Of a stretch of DNA of 64,000 nucleotides, positions 11,251 through 22,600 are shown one piece after another (the first letter of the stretch is position 1; every line of letters begins with the position of its first letter). The notes under the pieces are model-generated. The model did not search any database, was not told the DNA's origin, and worked only from the letters and a program-made list of their open reading frames with translations. Location: contig JAKLMB010000004.1 of NCBI GenBank assembly GCA_022813625.1, forward strand, positions 124,001 to 188,000. Reading direction: 5' to 3'. The DNA comes from Aaosphaeria pasadenensis (Eukaryota > Ascomycota > Dothideomycetes > Pleosporales). The translations under genes and the position numbers were made by a program.

Positions 11251-11972
11251 AGACATACAGGTTGCGTAATTGGGAGTATGTCGTACTTATCAGCAAGCAA
11301 AGTGCACAATCTGTGTATGCCGATAGTTGCTGTCGAGTCAGATCACTTTCAACCAGGATTCGCTTGTGTGTTTTACTGTTGTCGTACCATCCTTGGAGCT
11401 TTATTTCTTACCATGCAAAGAAGAAGACACACTTCGCAACAACTTTGAATATAATGTACCTAATCACCTTTTGCTGCGCACATAGAATGAGAACAGGTTC
11501 TGAGCAGTGTATATCTATTGACTATGGTACTGTCCAAATTTTGATTAATTGTTGTGAACAACCTTACTATCTGTCCCTAGGTATGAATATGTCAGTATTC
11601 TAAATTTCCGGCGTTAGACCGTGTACATACGTCTGAACGGCTGACAAGAGACCCCAATTCATTTCCAATATGTTTTCTTCGAAGTAGAGTGTATGAAGTA
11701 CATAATTATACATATATCTAGGTATATATACAGAAACTTGATATTCGCCTTCCCTGTGAACCTTTTTTTTGGGCCCTTACAGATATTCTTACAAATCGAA
11801 CCAACTCAATAATATGCACAGAGAAAGATGACGAAGTAGATCCTGCTAAACTTGCATCGGCGACACCCTGACGGGCGACTAGGATAGTTTGAGTGCCGCC
11901 ATACCAGGTAGTCGGAGCTTATATTGCCCCAGAGTCTTGTCGGCGACTCGCAATTATCCTCCAGAAATTGAA
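11251..11972. other. Convergent 3' intergenic region
   Basis: 722 bp between the convergent ends of the laccase and rcf1 genes. A/T-rich toward 11690-11770 with a T8 run near 11764; presumably contains both 3' UTRs. No coding signal seen. Confidence 0.4.
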
Positions 11973-12558
11973 TCACTTTTCTCCAATATTCTGGTTCTTT
12001 AATTCTTTGGTCTTCTGTGCTACCAGCTCTGTGACGCCCTTGGTATCGTCGACACTTTCGCCTCTCACCTTCTTTGCCATTCTCTCCTTCCACGCCTTTT
12101 CCTCCTCATCGCGCATCTCCAATTCTTTCAACCACCTATCCCTCTTTTCGGATGCCTTCTTCTGTTCCACCTGTTTCTCGTATTCCTTTCGCTTGACTCT
12201 GTCTTTTTGCCAATAGAGATTACCCGCCACCAGCATGGCGATTGTGAAAGCTTGTGCGTAAAGGCGGCGGCGGAAATATAAGTTTGTCATTTTGTGATCA
12301 CCCTTGCGCATTGAGCGTGTTGCACCAACGATCGCCCATACTGTAAGACCACAGCCAAGGGGAACGAGAGGCTCTTCACGAAGACGTCGCCAAATTTTGT
12401 CGAGACGGTTTTCGTTATAGAAGTCCCTGGTCCAATCAGCGTACGACCACAAAGAACGGATTCAGGTGATGGCCAAGGAAATTGCAAGGGGATACTGTCG
12501 AAACATACTCATTTTCGTCAAAGGACGAGGGGAGGGGAGCACTGTTTGGAGATGACAT
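11973..12558 (-). CDS. rcf1: Respiratory supercomplex factor 1 (HIG1 domain)
   Basis: Two exons: 12558-12509 and 12426-11973, separated by an 82-nt intron with donor GTATGT and acceptor CAG. The spliced N-terminus is MSSPNSAPLPSSFDENEDFY and the protein has 167 residues. It has the HIG1 core: EEPLVPLGCGLTVWAIVGAT, RKGDHKMTNLYFRRRLYAQA, FTIAMLVAGNLYWQKD, that is two membrane helices joined by a charged loop. A long Lys/Glu-rich C-terminal helix follows (KRKEYEKQVEQKKASEKRD). Rcf1/Aim31 sits in the mitochondrial inner membrane and helps assemble complex III-IV supercomplexes. The first exon is too short to appear as an ORF, which is why the unspliced frame begins with a spurious N-terminus. Confidence 0.93.
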
Positions 12559-12915
12559 GCTTGTGGAGGTGACGGAGCTTGTCGCGGAACGTCAATTATG
12601 AGACTTTCTGATCAATGAGCAGCCAAATAGCTTCGCGGGAGCTTTCTTGAGCCAGGTAGGGTGATAGTGAACTTTACTTCCTGTAGGACTGCTGTTATTG
12701 TTGATGTGGTGATCGTAATGCGGAGGCGGTGGTGAAGGCGACAATCGATTATCTCACCACTTTTGGGCTCGGCGATCCTTGTTTTTCCGCCGCCGATTAC
12801 TCCGCGCAACCTCAATCACGGATGCGGAAAGCCTATGCATCACAGCGACCAGCAGATCATAGCCTAGGACTCATGACACAAGGGACTGGAGTAGGTATAC
12901 TACTTCTACTGCGCC
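12559..12915. promoter_or_regulatory. Divergent promoter, rcf1 / DUF1746 gene
   Basis: 357 bp shared by two divergent starts. GC-rich near 12770-12860 with no obvious TATA box. No ORF of coding quality is seen. Confidence 0.4.
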
Positions 12916-13974
12916 ATGAACGATGAGGCAGAGTCCTCTTCTGCCGGACTACGCCATGGCGACGCTCCGAACTCACTCGTGAGCCCGGAGCTCGATACAA
13001 ACGCTGACCCTGAAGATACCCGAGAGCAAGAGAGAAGGACGAAGGAGAGGAGGTCTGATGCAAAGAAGAAGAGGGTTGTCTTTCTAGACCAACTTCTTCG
13101 CGAACTCGACACGCTTGTTTTCCTGGAGTTCATCACCCTCTACCACCTTGAGTATGTGAAGATTCACAAACCCACCCTATGCACTGCTCATAGTCTAACT
13201 AACAGACACAGCTGCTCATTCTTTTGGTTTTTCGTTCGAAGTGCGATACAATTGACCATGTTGACCCCACTTCCCGATCTTCAGCTTTCGCGACAACATG
13301 ATGAGCATAAACCTTATATGGCTCTCATACTGGTCCACTTCGGGGTAACCTTCACTTTACACATGATGCATGCTGCACCGGTAGCAGGGGAAGATACCCG
13401 TGGCTATCTGCATGGTGGTCTGATGATCGACTTCATAGGCCAGAAAGGTCCAACAAGTAAGTGGAAGCTCGCTGGGCTGGATATTGGTATCCTATTACTA
13501 CAAGTGGTCATGGTGTCGGTCCATGTTAAAAGAAGAGGGCTCAAGAAGACATTGGCCAAAATTGCGGATGGCACAACTGGTGCAGGCCGTACCGAAGGGG
13601 CTGGGCATCATACGGAGGGAGGAACATCCGGAGGCTCTCCAGGCGACGGGAGGCGCGAACAAGATGCTGATGCGGAAGAACGAGGAGTCTTTCGGCGTAA
13701 CGACAGTCTCTCGGACATTGGCATCGAGCTCGATGAAGAAGATGCTCTTCTACCATCTTCTCCGGAAATAGACCACACCGACGCATTGGATACTCTCTCC
13801 TCTGGCCAGGCCGTAGTCGGTGATTTCACGTTGATTGATACGCTGCTACAATCTCATGAAGATTATCAGGCGCATAGACATACACACACGGATACAGGAT
13901 CAAGTACCAGTTTGTCCCCAACAGCTCTGCGCCAACTGCACACCATTCGAGCTAGGTTCGGCGTGGGTGGATGA
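12916..13974 (+). CDS. DUF1746 membrane protein (Dsc4-like subunit of the Golgi Dsc E3 ligase)
   Basis: Two exons: 12916-13151 and 13212-13974, with a 60-nt intron (donor GTATGT, branch CTAAC). I chose the second of two in-frame AG acceptors because it restores LYHLDCSFF, the family's usual reading. The protein has 332 residues: an acidic/basic N-tail, then LDQLLRELDTLVFLEFITLY and three to four hydrophobic helices (FFWFFVRSAIQL, ALILVHFGVTFTLHMMHA, LDIGILLLQVVMVSVHV), then a long acidic, Ser-rich cytosolic tail. In fission yeast the DUF1746 protein Dsc4 is part of the Golgi ubiquitin ligase that activates the sterol-regulatory factor SREBP; that role here is an inference from the family. The family call rests on the N-terminal block and topology. 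Confidence 0.75.
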   Translation: MNDEAESSSAGLRHGDAPNSLVSPELDTNADPEDTREQERRTKERRSDAKKKRVVFLDQLLRELDTLVFLEFITLYHLEYVKIHKPTLCTAHSLTNRHSCSFFWFFVRSAIQLTMLTPLPDLQLSRQHDEHKPYMALILVHFGVTFTLHMMHAAPVAGEDTRGYLHGGLMIDFIGQKGPTSKWKLAGLDIGILLLQVVMVSVHVKRRGLKKTLAKIADGTTGAGRTEGAGHHTEGGTSGGSPGDGRREQDADAEERGVFRRNDSLSDIGIELDEEDALLPSSPEIDHTDALDTLSSGQAVVGDFTLIDTLLQSHEDYQAHRHTHTDTGSSTSLSPTALRQLHTIRARFGVGG

Positions 13975-14114
13975 GCGCGAACAATCCGACGATAATAATT
14001 TCAATATCAATTTGGTGGTCGCCGCCAAAACACAGCGCATTGGTGCAAAATACGGTACATCTGCCTGTACGGAGTAGATCAGACCAATCTCATCTGCCGA
14101 CCTCTTGATACTCA

Positions 14115-14130
14115 GACACGTGCACGTGTC
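14115..14130. promoter_or_regulatory. 16-bp perfect palindrome with two overlapping CACGTG E-boxes
   Basis: The sequence GACACGTGCACGTGTC is its own reverse complement and contains two CACGTG cores sharing a C/G boundary. CACGTG is the core bound by many bHLH factors. It lies 141 bp beyond the DUF1746 stop codon, with no recognised gene just downstream, so its target is unclear. Confidence 0.45.
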
Positions 14131-17100
14131 GTGAAACTACCCGCGTGGGCCGTGTGGGACGACCACCCCCCACGCGGCTGGATCGAGCCACTCAGAACTT
14201 CCGTGCGTCAATCATATCCGCCGACTCTCAAGATCATCCTCACGAGGCGGCTTTGCTTTATGCGGCCCAACTGGGCTATTGCGCTCTTCAACGATGAGTT
14301 GGGGCTCGCTACGACGCAGTTACACAAATAGAGCTCACCCACACAATTACGCCATTGTAACCTCGGGCCCGCATCCGCGCTGCATCCTTCAAATATATCA
14401 TCACTCGTCACACCGATCAGTACATAGTATCTTACACCACCTCTCTCACCGCTCAAGGCGAGTATGAACGGCCCGTCCGTTACCCTTCATCATAGCCTCA
14501 AGCACAGCATTTTCCCACGCAAGCTTACGCGCGCCGTGCCGTCTCTCAGCCCAATGCACGAACCACAAGGTGTACCCTCTTGAACGTATCCGCTTTAAGT
14601 CGCGTACTGTGTAATGCGTGATGCATGTTCCGTCCAGGGTGACGTTCGACTTTGGTTCGTGCGCTCGCTCGCTACCGGCACTAAGATTGGCGGGCTCACC
14701 ATTATCTGCACCTCTGCGGGTTGGGACGGTGCCACAGTTGCACCAAGGGCTCATGTGCGTCGAGCCACTTCCTCTCATGTGCATAGTGTACACATTATGT
14801 AGAACATGACATGGCATCGCGACGGCAATAAGTCAAGAATTTGTGGACATGGAATACTATGGTAGCATACAGTGTAACATAACACCAATCAAATAGTCGA
14901 AGGGATCCACCAACCTCCCCGTCCACACGGTATGGCCATCGCACCTTGGTAGACATGGAGAGAATCGTATGTACCCAAGGAATGTCTTTGATCTTTAAAC
15001 ACACTGCACAAACATTGGATTTAGTGAGAACATAGTGACCAGGTCAATGACTAAAGACGTTTAGAACACAGGGTCTTGATAAGTCTTGGCAAATTGCTGA
15101 ACTGCTCATTGTCCAACGGTCTACGGCATCGAGAGTTTTCCAATGCCCTTTAGTATCCCTCCCGTCTGATAATACCATGGTAGTACTAGACCGGAGGACG
15201 TCACCGAGCCAATGATGAACGAAGTAGCTTGCTAATTTCCACAAGGGTCGGTCGAAATGCGCAGCTAGAGAAGTTTCGACCTGCTGTTCTCGAGCCGATA
15301 GAAGTAAGGACAAGGATCCTTGATGCTTTTTGTTTTCAAGCAGCTCATTTGAACGCGCTGCAAGATACGCCGATGGCCACAGGGAACTAATCGCAGCAGT
15401 CTTCATTGAATGAAGGTTCGCAATCGTCATCGTTCTTGTTCGTTTTACATGGCCGGTAGCTATATTCCGTACACAGCATACTGTTGACTCATGTGGTGGA
15501 AATTTGCACAATCATGAAAAGATTTGACTTTGATGAATGTGCATACAATGTATGAGGGTACATCTGCGTAGCAGGCGTGCATACGAAGAAGTGGGTTCCC
15601 TATCATGACAATACAAATCAGGGAACCAGCAAACGGAGAGGAGAGAAACCGTAAACATCTGTACTCTGTACCGATAAGGATGAGCGATCTTATCAGTCTT
15701 ACAGGTTCGGGGAGATGGTACTCCGTACCTTCGTTCACGATACAGAAAAACTCCCAACACACAGCCTTTCTTACCCCTTGCATGCAATACACGTACATAT
15801 GCTGCAGTACATGCAAGTCGCCGTCAAGAGACCAACACATGCTGTCATATGACTCCTCCATATCTTTGGGTACAAGAGACCTGATCACAAGCGCCGGACG
15901 CGCTCTTGCATCGCACCTTTGAGACGACCACGACGAGACCTCCGAGCGGAGGAGGGCGCAAGCAAGCACTGTCCCGGTTTGCCGGATCTTGCTGGACGCA
16001 GTATGCGCAGTGTTTTGTCACACATTCAGTCGTCAATAGCGAAGTACCAGAACAGCACAGTACTGTGCGCCCATGTCTGTTACCTGCGCTTGACGCATGC
16101 AGGTTGGCTTTGCAGCCTCAGCCTTGTGCTATACAGCACCGTGGTGTGGTGTGGTGTATGTACGCACGTCGGAGCTGTAGACTGTTCATGTATGGCTTAC
16201 ATTTACCACTCTGCATGGATGCTGAAACTGTACTGTTCGTTTCGGTAACCACATGCATACTTGAACTCAATTACCTGTAAGACAGTGCAATGGTTCCAAA
16301 TTTTCCTTACTTTTCGGGACGCTACACCCCACGTTGGTCTGCATCATGCAAAGGGCATACAGATACGGTTCCGCGCATGTTATGTACTCTGTGAGCACGG
16401 AGCACAGAGTCAAACGGCAGGGCAAGGGCGTGGAAAAGGCAGGCAAGCCAAGCCATGTGTGCGTGGATGGTTAGGTGGGGGGTGGGATGGTCGTTTTCTT
16501 GTATGTGGCAATTACTAGTGGTCCTAATGCGAGTTTATTACTCCACAAAGGCTCGAAGACAGCGATCGGATTATGCGCTGTCTACGCTGTGCATATGTAC
16601 GAAGTAGAGTTTTATAGATGGTGTGTAAGGAGTATGTAACTGAAGAAGTGTAGATGTATGGGACAAGGGTGGGATATGGGCGTGGTCTGGGAAAAGGGTT
16701 CTCAATTGGTTGGAACAGAAAGAAAAGTCGGGGGATATCTGGAGATGGCGGTGAAGACGAAGTCAACATGTCGAGGGTTGGGTATGAGTACTGGCCGAGG
16801 TATGGCAGATCAGTACGGAGTTGGTAATGTGAGAACTAGATTTGCTTTCAGATTAATATGGGTGTGAGAATCCATCGATGTGGTTCGTAAGAGTCGCTCA
16901 GTCCGAGTGGTGGTGAATCCTGATGTCGACGGTGATAGTGCTGGTGATAGTGATGGATGGTGACGGGTGTAGTGGTGGGGAGCACACATAATCGACATGG
17001 AGGATGCGTATTCATGAATGTGCCCCAAACACAATACTTGGATGAGCATCTGCACCTAGTTGAGGGACACACTACTTGTACGGAGTAGTTACATGCAATT

Positions 17101-17248
17101 AAGTATGTTGAGTTGCGAGTTTGGCGAAAGGCGTGCACTGTGCGGCGACAAGCGCGGCATTTGGTGAACACCTGGCACTTGAACAGGCAAATGCATGTGT
17201 AGTGCAAGAAAACACGCCACTAGACACAGAAACAATACCATTCACACC

Positions 17249-17264
17249 TACGGAGTACTCCGTA
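17249..17264. repeat. 16-bp palindrome from two opposed copies of the dispersed motif
   Basis: TACGGAGTACTCCGTA is a perfect palindrome formed when TACGGAGTA overlaps its reverse complement by two bases. Confidence 0.9.
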
Positions 17265-17740
17265 CAGGCCCGGCATAGACACCATGTCAGCAACACGGCG
17301 AGGTATCATTATTCACCTGCGCAGAAGGGAAAAAGAAACAACGGGGTATTTATTGGCTGGGTATATACCCAACATATATTGGGGTGTGGGGAGGCTGAGG
17401 CCTTACTCATGATACGATATGTATGGACATAGCTACCTCTGCAGAGCGTGTAGGCGGAAATCACCGTATTACCGCCGCAGAGCGAGTAAGAGAGGAAGGA
17501 ATGTCAGAAACGGAGTGCAATGTAACTATATGTAGTGATGGAGCTAAGATTAACTAGCTATTCAGTTCTGCATCTACGGAGTACGCAGTATGTATGTACC
17601 GTGTACCTAGGCATGTATGCACAAGTACAGTAAGACTCGGCCCGAGCCATATCGGCACGAAGCTTGCGATATGCTTCGGGATCGGGAAGGATTCATTAGT
17701 CTGGGTGTGTATATTGCATTGTAGGGGTCATGGACTCATA

Positions 17741-17776
17741 GGTCATGGGTCATGGGTCATGGGCATGGGCATGGGT
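17741..17776. repeat. Short imperfect tandem repeat (GGTCATG / GGCATG)
   Basis: Three copies of a GGTCATG-type heptamer followed by GGCATG hexamers, as if the unit lost one base along the array. Confidence 0.7.
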
Positions 17777-18334
17777 ATTGTATGGAGTCATGGTCTAGTT
17801 CATGGAGAAGATGAACTGGGGCCCTGGGCTTTTGGACGCTGGTGGCTGGCACCATGCCGCCATCTATGCTGCTTACACTTGTCCTCGATCGTACGTACGA
17901 TTGTGTGAGATGGATGGGAGGGGGGAATGAAGGAGTGATCAGTCGTGAAAACAAAAGCGCGTATTGTATTGTAGGGATGGTGTATGGTATACACGTACCC
18001 CTCGGTCAGCACGTAGGTAAAAAGGTAGATAGAGAGGTTGGCCTGGTTGGTAACTTTAGCTACCTAGCTATAGCCATGTGCAGAGCATCGAATGTATAGT
18101 GGCCAGTATCAAGGTGTATTAAGGAATTGTTTTACGCCCCGTCTACCCGTCTTTATTTTTGTTTCTGTCTGGACGACGGACGGTGACGGACGGCGACGTG
18201 CCGTGCCCGCGCGCGCGCCCATCTGACTCAGGCGGGTGCGTCGAGTTGGATCATGCAGCCATAATGATACAGTCCTTGTACCTACAGAGGTACCTACTAC
18301 CTCGTATTGTCGGTAGTTACAGGACTTGGAGTAA

Positions 18335-18406
18335 GTACTCATACTTGTACTCATACTTGTACTCATACTTGTACTCATACTTGTACTCATACTTGTACTC
18401 ATACTT
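18335..18406. repeat. Tandem repeat, 6 perfect copies of a 12-bp unit
   Basis: The unit GTACTCATACTT occurs six times head to tail with no mismatch (72 bp). It keeps a reading frame on both strands only because 12 is a multiple of three; neither frame lies in a supported gene. Confidence 0.95.
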
Positions 18407-19207
18407 GGAACTAGAGGACGAGATTAGTTACCGACACAAGGGAAAACGGTGAAGACGCAGTACACGAGATTCAGCGCCTTCCCGATCCATCTTTCCGGGG
18501 CGCGCGTGACAGACATCACTCTGCGTGTGGGTGATCAGATAGCATGGCGTTGCATGTTGCATTAATTACCTAGGTAAATACTGTGTAATACTCCCTATAC
18601 CATCGAGTACGGACTTCTGCTTAGGCCTCGCGGTAGGTAGATAGGGGCACAGTACATAGCACACAGCACACAGTATGGAGTATAAGTATGTACCGAGTAT
18701 GGTTTATGACCTGGCGGACCGTGATGAGCATGCAGGCCCATCGCCCGAATAATGAAACAGGGCGGATCGAATGGAAAGAGGGCGTAGTGACGGAGTACGG
18801 AGTACCGTTAGATTGTGGAAAATGGCCACAAGGCAATTCACTAGGATCACGGGATAGGGATAGCATTTCCTGACCTGGGCCTCTGATTTGGGTCATAAAC
18901 AACATGGACGCCGAGGATAAGGCTCTCTTTTCTTTCCCTTCTTCTGGATGATGAGGTTGGGGCTTATCTCCTCCATACTCTGTACCTAGTGGTAGGTCTC
19001 TAGGCTAACGTGCTGCGGTTGCAGGCTCAGCAGGAGAAGAACTGTGCCTCGCGGTTTGCGCCATGGCCTTGGATGTAGTTATTATTTACTGGTGCTTGTA
19101 GTTGACGTTTATGTGACAGTGTATGTATACTCCGTAGCTCCATTGGATCTGCCTCTTACTTGTCGCTTAGCCGCCAAAGGGATTCCCCGTCTGGATATTG
19201 ACATGGC

Positions 19208-19243
19208 ATGGAAATGGAAATGGAAATGGAAATGCAAATGCAA
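19208..19243. repeat. Hexamer tandem repeat (ATGGAA)4(ATGCAA)2
   Basis: Four ATGGAA units followed by two ATGCAA units, 36 bp, in non-coding DNA. Confidence 0.9.
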
Positions 19244-19475
19244 AGACCCTCGACCTGGAGGGAGGGGGGGCCATGCTTACGGGATGTGGACCAAAACCCA
19301 TGCATCCGACATCCAACCACATGGGACGAGCATGCAGGTTGTAGTTCCACATCACCTACATACATAGTTTATTTACTGTACGGAGTACATACATGTACAT
19401 ACAGTAGTGTTACACACTACGCGGATTCGCTGCCTCCACAGCACAAGTGCATACTACCGCGATAGGCAGTGTTCA

Positions 19476-19499
19476 GAGGACGCGAGGACGCGAGGACGC
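19476..19499. repeat. Octamer tandem repeat (GAGGACGC)3
   Basis: Three perfect copies of GAGGACGC. A GTGTCG-type hexamer array follows about 300 bp further on (near 19788-19813). Confidence 0.9.
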
Positions 19500-19565
19500 C
19501 CCGTGGTGGATTGAGCTAGGCGGGTGCCAATACAAGTAGTTGGCTGGATCATGATGAATGTTCTG

Positions 19566-19609
19566 TTCTGTACGGAGTATCATCATCATTGTTCTTACTC
19601 CGTACAGAA
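19566..19609. repeat. Perfect 14-bp inverted repeat with 16-nt loop
   Basis: TTCTGTACGGAGTA at 19566-19579 is matched by its exact reverse complement at 19596-19609. The loop is a CAT-rich stretch. The stem contains the dispersed motif in both orientations, and an A/T-rich stretch follows, so a terminator-like hairpin is possible. Confidence 0.85.
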
Positions 19610-22600
19610 TATTTATTAGCACGAGAATCGTCAGTCGCCCTAAATGCATGTATAGACTACATATAGACTACAGAGTACCACGTACAGAGCACACACTACT
19701 GGAGGCAGTTCTACTTGCCGAGTCATGGCGATACATACACGATGATGTTGAGTACCGCAACCCAACACGACGTGCGCGGCGTGTTAGTGTCGGTGTCGGT
19801 GTCAGTGTCGGCGGTGGAGTGAATCAGTTGCACATGGCTAGGGACGAGAAGAAAAGCCCCACGCTGGGTTGATTACGGTGTAGAGTGAACGATCGACGCG
19901 CATAACCAGAGCACATAACGAGAGAAAGAGATGATTACATGCGTACCCGGTGGTACACATCCATGGAGCAAGTGCTCGTATGTAGAACCTAGAAAGAATA
20001 GAATAAAAAAAATTGTAGGTACGAAAGAAAAAAAAAGTTGGAAAGGAGCGGTGTAGGTTACCTGTCGGTGGTCGATAATCGTTGCAGCACGCGGGGAAGC
20101 GGTAGTGATGCCATACCCATGGTCCCATACCCATACCCATACCACATCTGATATGTAGATACTCCTAACTCCGAACACTAAGTACTCGTAGTAACCATAC
20201 CATACAAGATCCATGTCATGTCATGCCTTTGCCTTTGCCTTGCGTATGTATGACCTGGTCTAGTCACTCTGTGCACCATCCCTCCACCTCTCCATTACAT
20301 ACGTCGTGCATATCGGAATGGGTGTATACGGAGTTGGCTTCGATGCGTTGGCAGAACATACTGTGTGGCTAAGTAATACTTGGTTACTGGAGTTCCACTG
20401 GATACGGAGTAGTTCCCTGTTAATCATTGAGCGATCGACTTGTTATTGTAGGCTGGATAAAGTTGGTCGCGAATACAGAGTACTCGCAAGTGTCAAGACA
20501 ATGCCATGTCATACGTCCGCCCATCATGACTTTCGGGTTTTTGGGCTGGGTTGGGTCGAGTCGAGTCGACAAATTTACAAGTACTGCGAGATATGCATCC
20601 TGCCGGTCGACCCCATCGGAAGGCGAAGGGTGACAAGATAAAATGGGTGCAGCGCAATTAATCGTGCTGGAAGCCTGCTCGTCCTGTCTACGAGTAAGTT
20701 GAGCCAGTCAGTAACTACTCCAGTCGCTATCAAGACTACTATCTTCGTCTCGTTCTTGTTCTTATACGGAGTACTTTGTTCTTTTTACTTTCTCCCTGCT
20801 TCTGCTCAACCCCCTGGTCTTAGATTGGCTTCTTGCACTGCACGCTCTTTCTGGCTCGGGCACAACTGGCACATTGTCAGAAGATCACGAGACTTTAGAG
20901 GCATGCAAGCCTGTATGCATGTCATCCCAATGGAAAAAAAGGCTGCGGCCAATGATGGTAAGATCACAGCTGTAGTTGCAGGTTTCCAATATTGTTGCAC
21001 CTGAAGCCTCATCAACCACTTGTCAGTGGCAAAAAAAAGAAAAGAAAAACCAATAAAAAAATCGCAGGCTACATGTCGATTACCCACGCTTTCCAACTTG
21101 GAAATCTAATTTTTTGCAGGATTCGCATGCCCAATCTTTGTTCTAGTACTCCTGTATGACCGACCCATTGATTTCCTTACCCCTGGGGGTACTAGGTAGG
21201 TCACAAGTTCTTTGTCAGTGTGTACCTAGCTATCCGTGTACTTGTTCAAGTACTAGGTACCCTACCACGCGTGCACGCCTACATACTCGTCCTCGTTCTT
21301 TGTAGGAATCTAAACCCTACAGAACTACTTTGCTTTCCAAGAATGGCTACGGGCTCTCCCACTAGCTAACGGGGAAGACAGCCGCCGAGAGCCCAAAAAC
21401 GTGGGTCCTCGATGAAATGGTACGCAGTACTCCGTAGCCAGACGGCGCCCTTTTGGCGACGATCGGGCGCGCTATACTAATGACCGGCGGCGCTGGGCTG
21501 GTGACAGTCACTTGGGATGGAGCCCTGAGACCAAGGTTTCGACCCATCGTAAATGCGCCGTTTCGTTCTCTTGGCGTGCCATGATGCTGCGTGGGCACTA
21601 CTGAGTGCCACTACTGGGAACCTTTCAGTCCAGGGCTCAAAGATGGTAGGTCCTGACTCCTACGGACTTTGTATTATGTACGGAGTAGCGAGTCGAGTAA
21701 CGGCTTCATACGCGAAAGAAATGTATGTACTTGTACATGTACGGATGTACCCACAATTTGAGTGAGCTCTGGGTGTCTGTATGCTGGGGAAACCTTGCAT
21801 TACAGCCTGACCACAAGTATTGTATGTACTTGCCTTCATCGTTCTTCTGCCGACATTTGATGCTCACCGCATGTATTTACATATGCACTGAGTAAGTATG
21901 GTGCATGGAGAGATTTCATTATTATTGCTGACAGCAAAGGTAACCCTCCTTTTGCTGCATGTAACTTTGGGAACATCCAGCGAAACTGCATATCAGTTAC
22001 CTACAGGCTACAAGTACGTTCCAACCTGGCCTGCATAGTACACCATACCATCTAACGGCCCAACATTGTTCGGCGGGATTAGAGTTCAAGATTGCGCCGG
22101 CACAACGTTGCCCATCGGTGAACCTATGGGATTCCAACACCATCGGGCCGCACCGGAGCCAGCTCCGGTGGCTCGTCATCCACATGTGTACGGAGTACTC
22201 CCTAACTGCACTGTACGAGAAGGTGTGGGTGTGTGTGAAGGTATACTTACGAGTAGAAGTGCGCCGTGCGAATACTTTACAAGCCAGCTCTTCAAAGTCA
22301 TTACAAGGCCGATTGGTGCACTCGGTTCCATTATTTACTGTGTATTTGCATTGTGAGTCGAAACTGCCGCGAAGATCAATGGCTGGAGCTCATGCAAGTG
22401 TTGCGGGTGCGTCTTTAATCCCAGCACTTGTGCAAATGGCCTTCATCCTTCGCATCTGAATAAATAATCATGGCGCAATGGCCCAATGGGTAAGCAGTTC
22501 ACCTGATACGGGTATGTAGTGCTTGTCTTGTCACTTGACGATAACACCATGGATTCGGTCCTTTACATAGTCGAACACCATGATGTCTCAGGGGCGAACT

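Noticed and set aside
14446..14817. 123-codon minus-strand ORF with an ATG, ending LAWENAVLEAMMKGNGRAV
   Set aside because: The last third looks protein-like, but the first half is Cys/Arg/His-rich with no domain, there is no promoter context, and one such ORF is expected by chance in 28 kb of non-coding DNA.
18159..18452. ORF with YSYL repeats, and MSTS repeats on the other strand
   Set aside because: Both arise from the 12-bp tandem repeat at 18335-18406, not from a gene.
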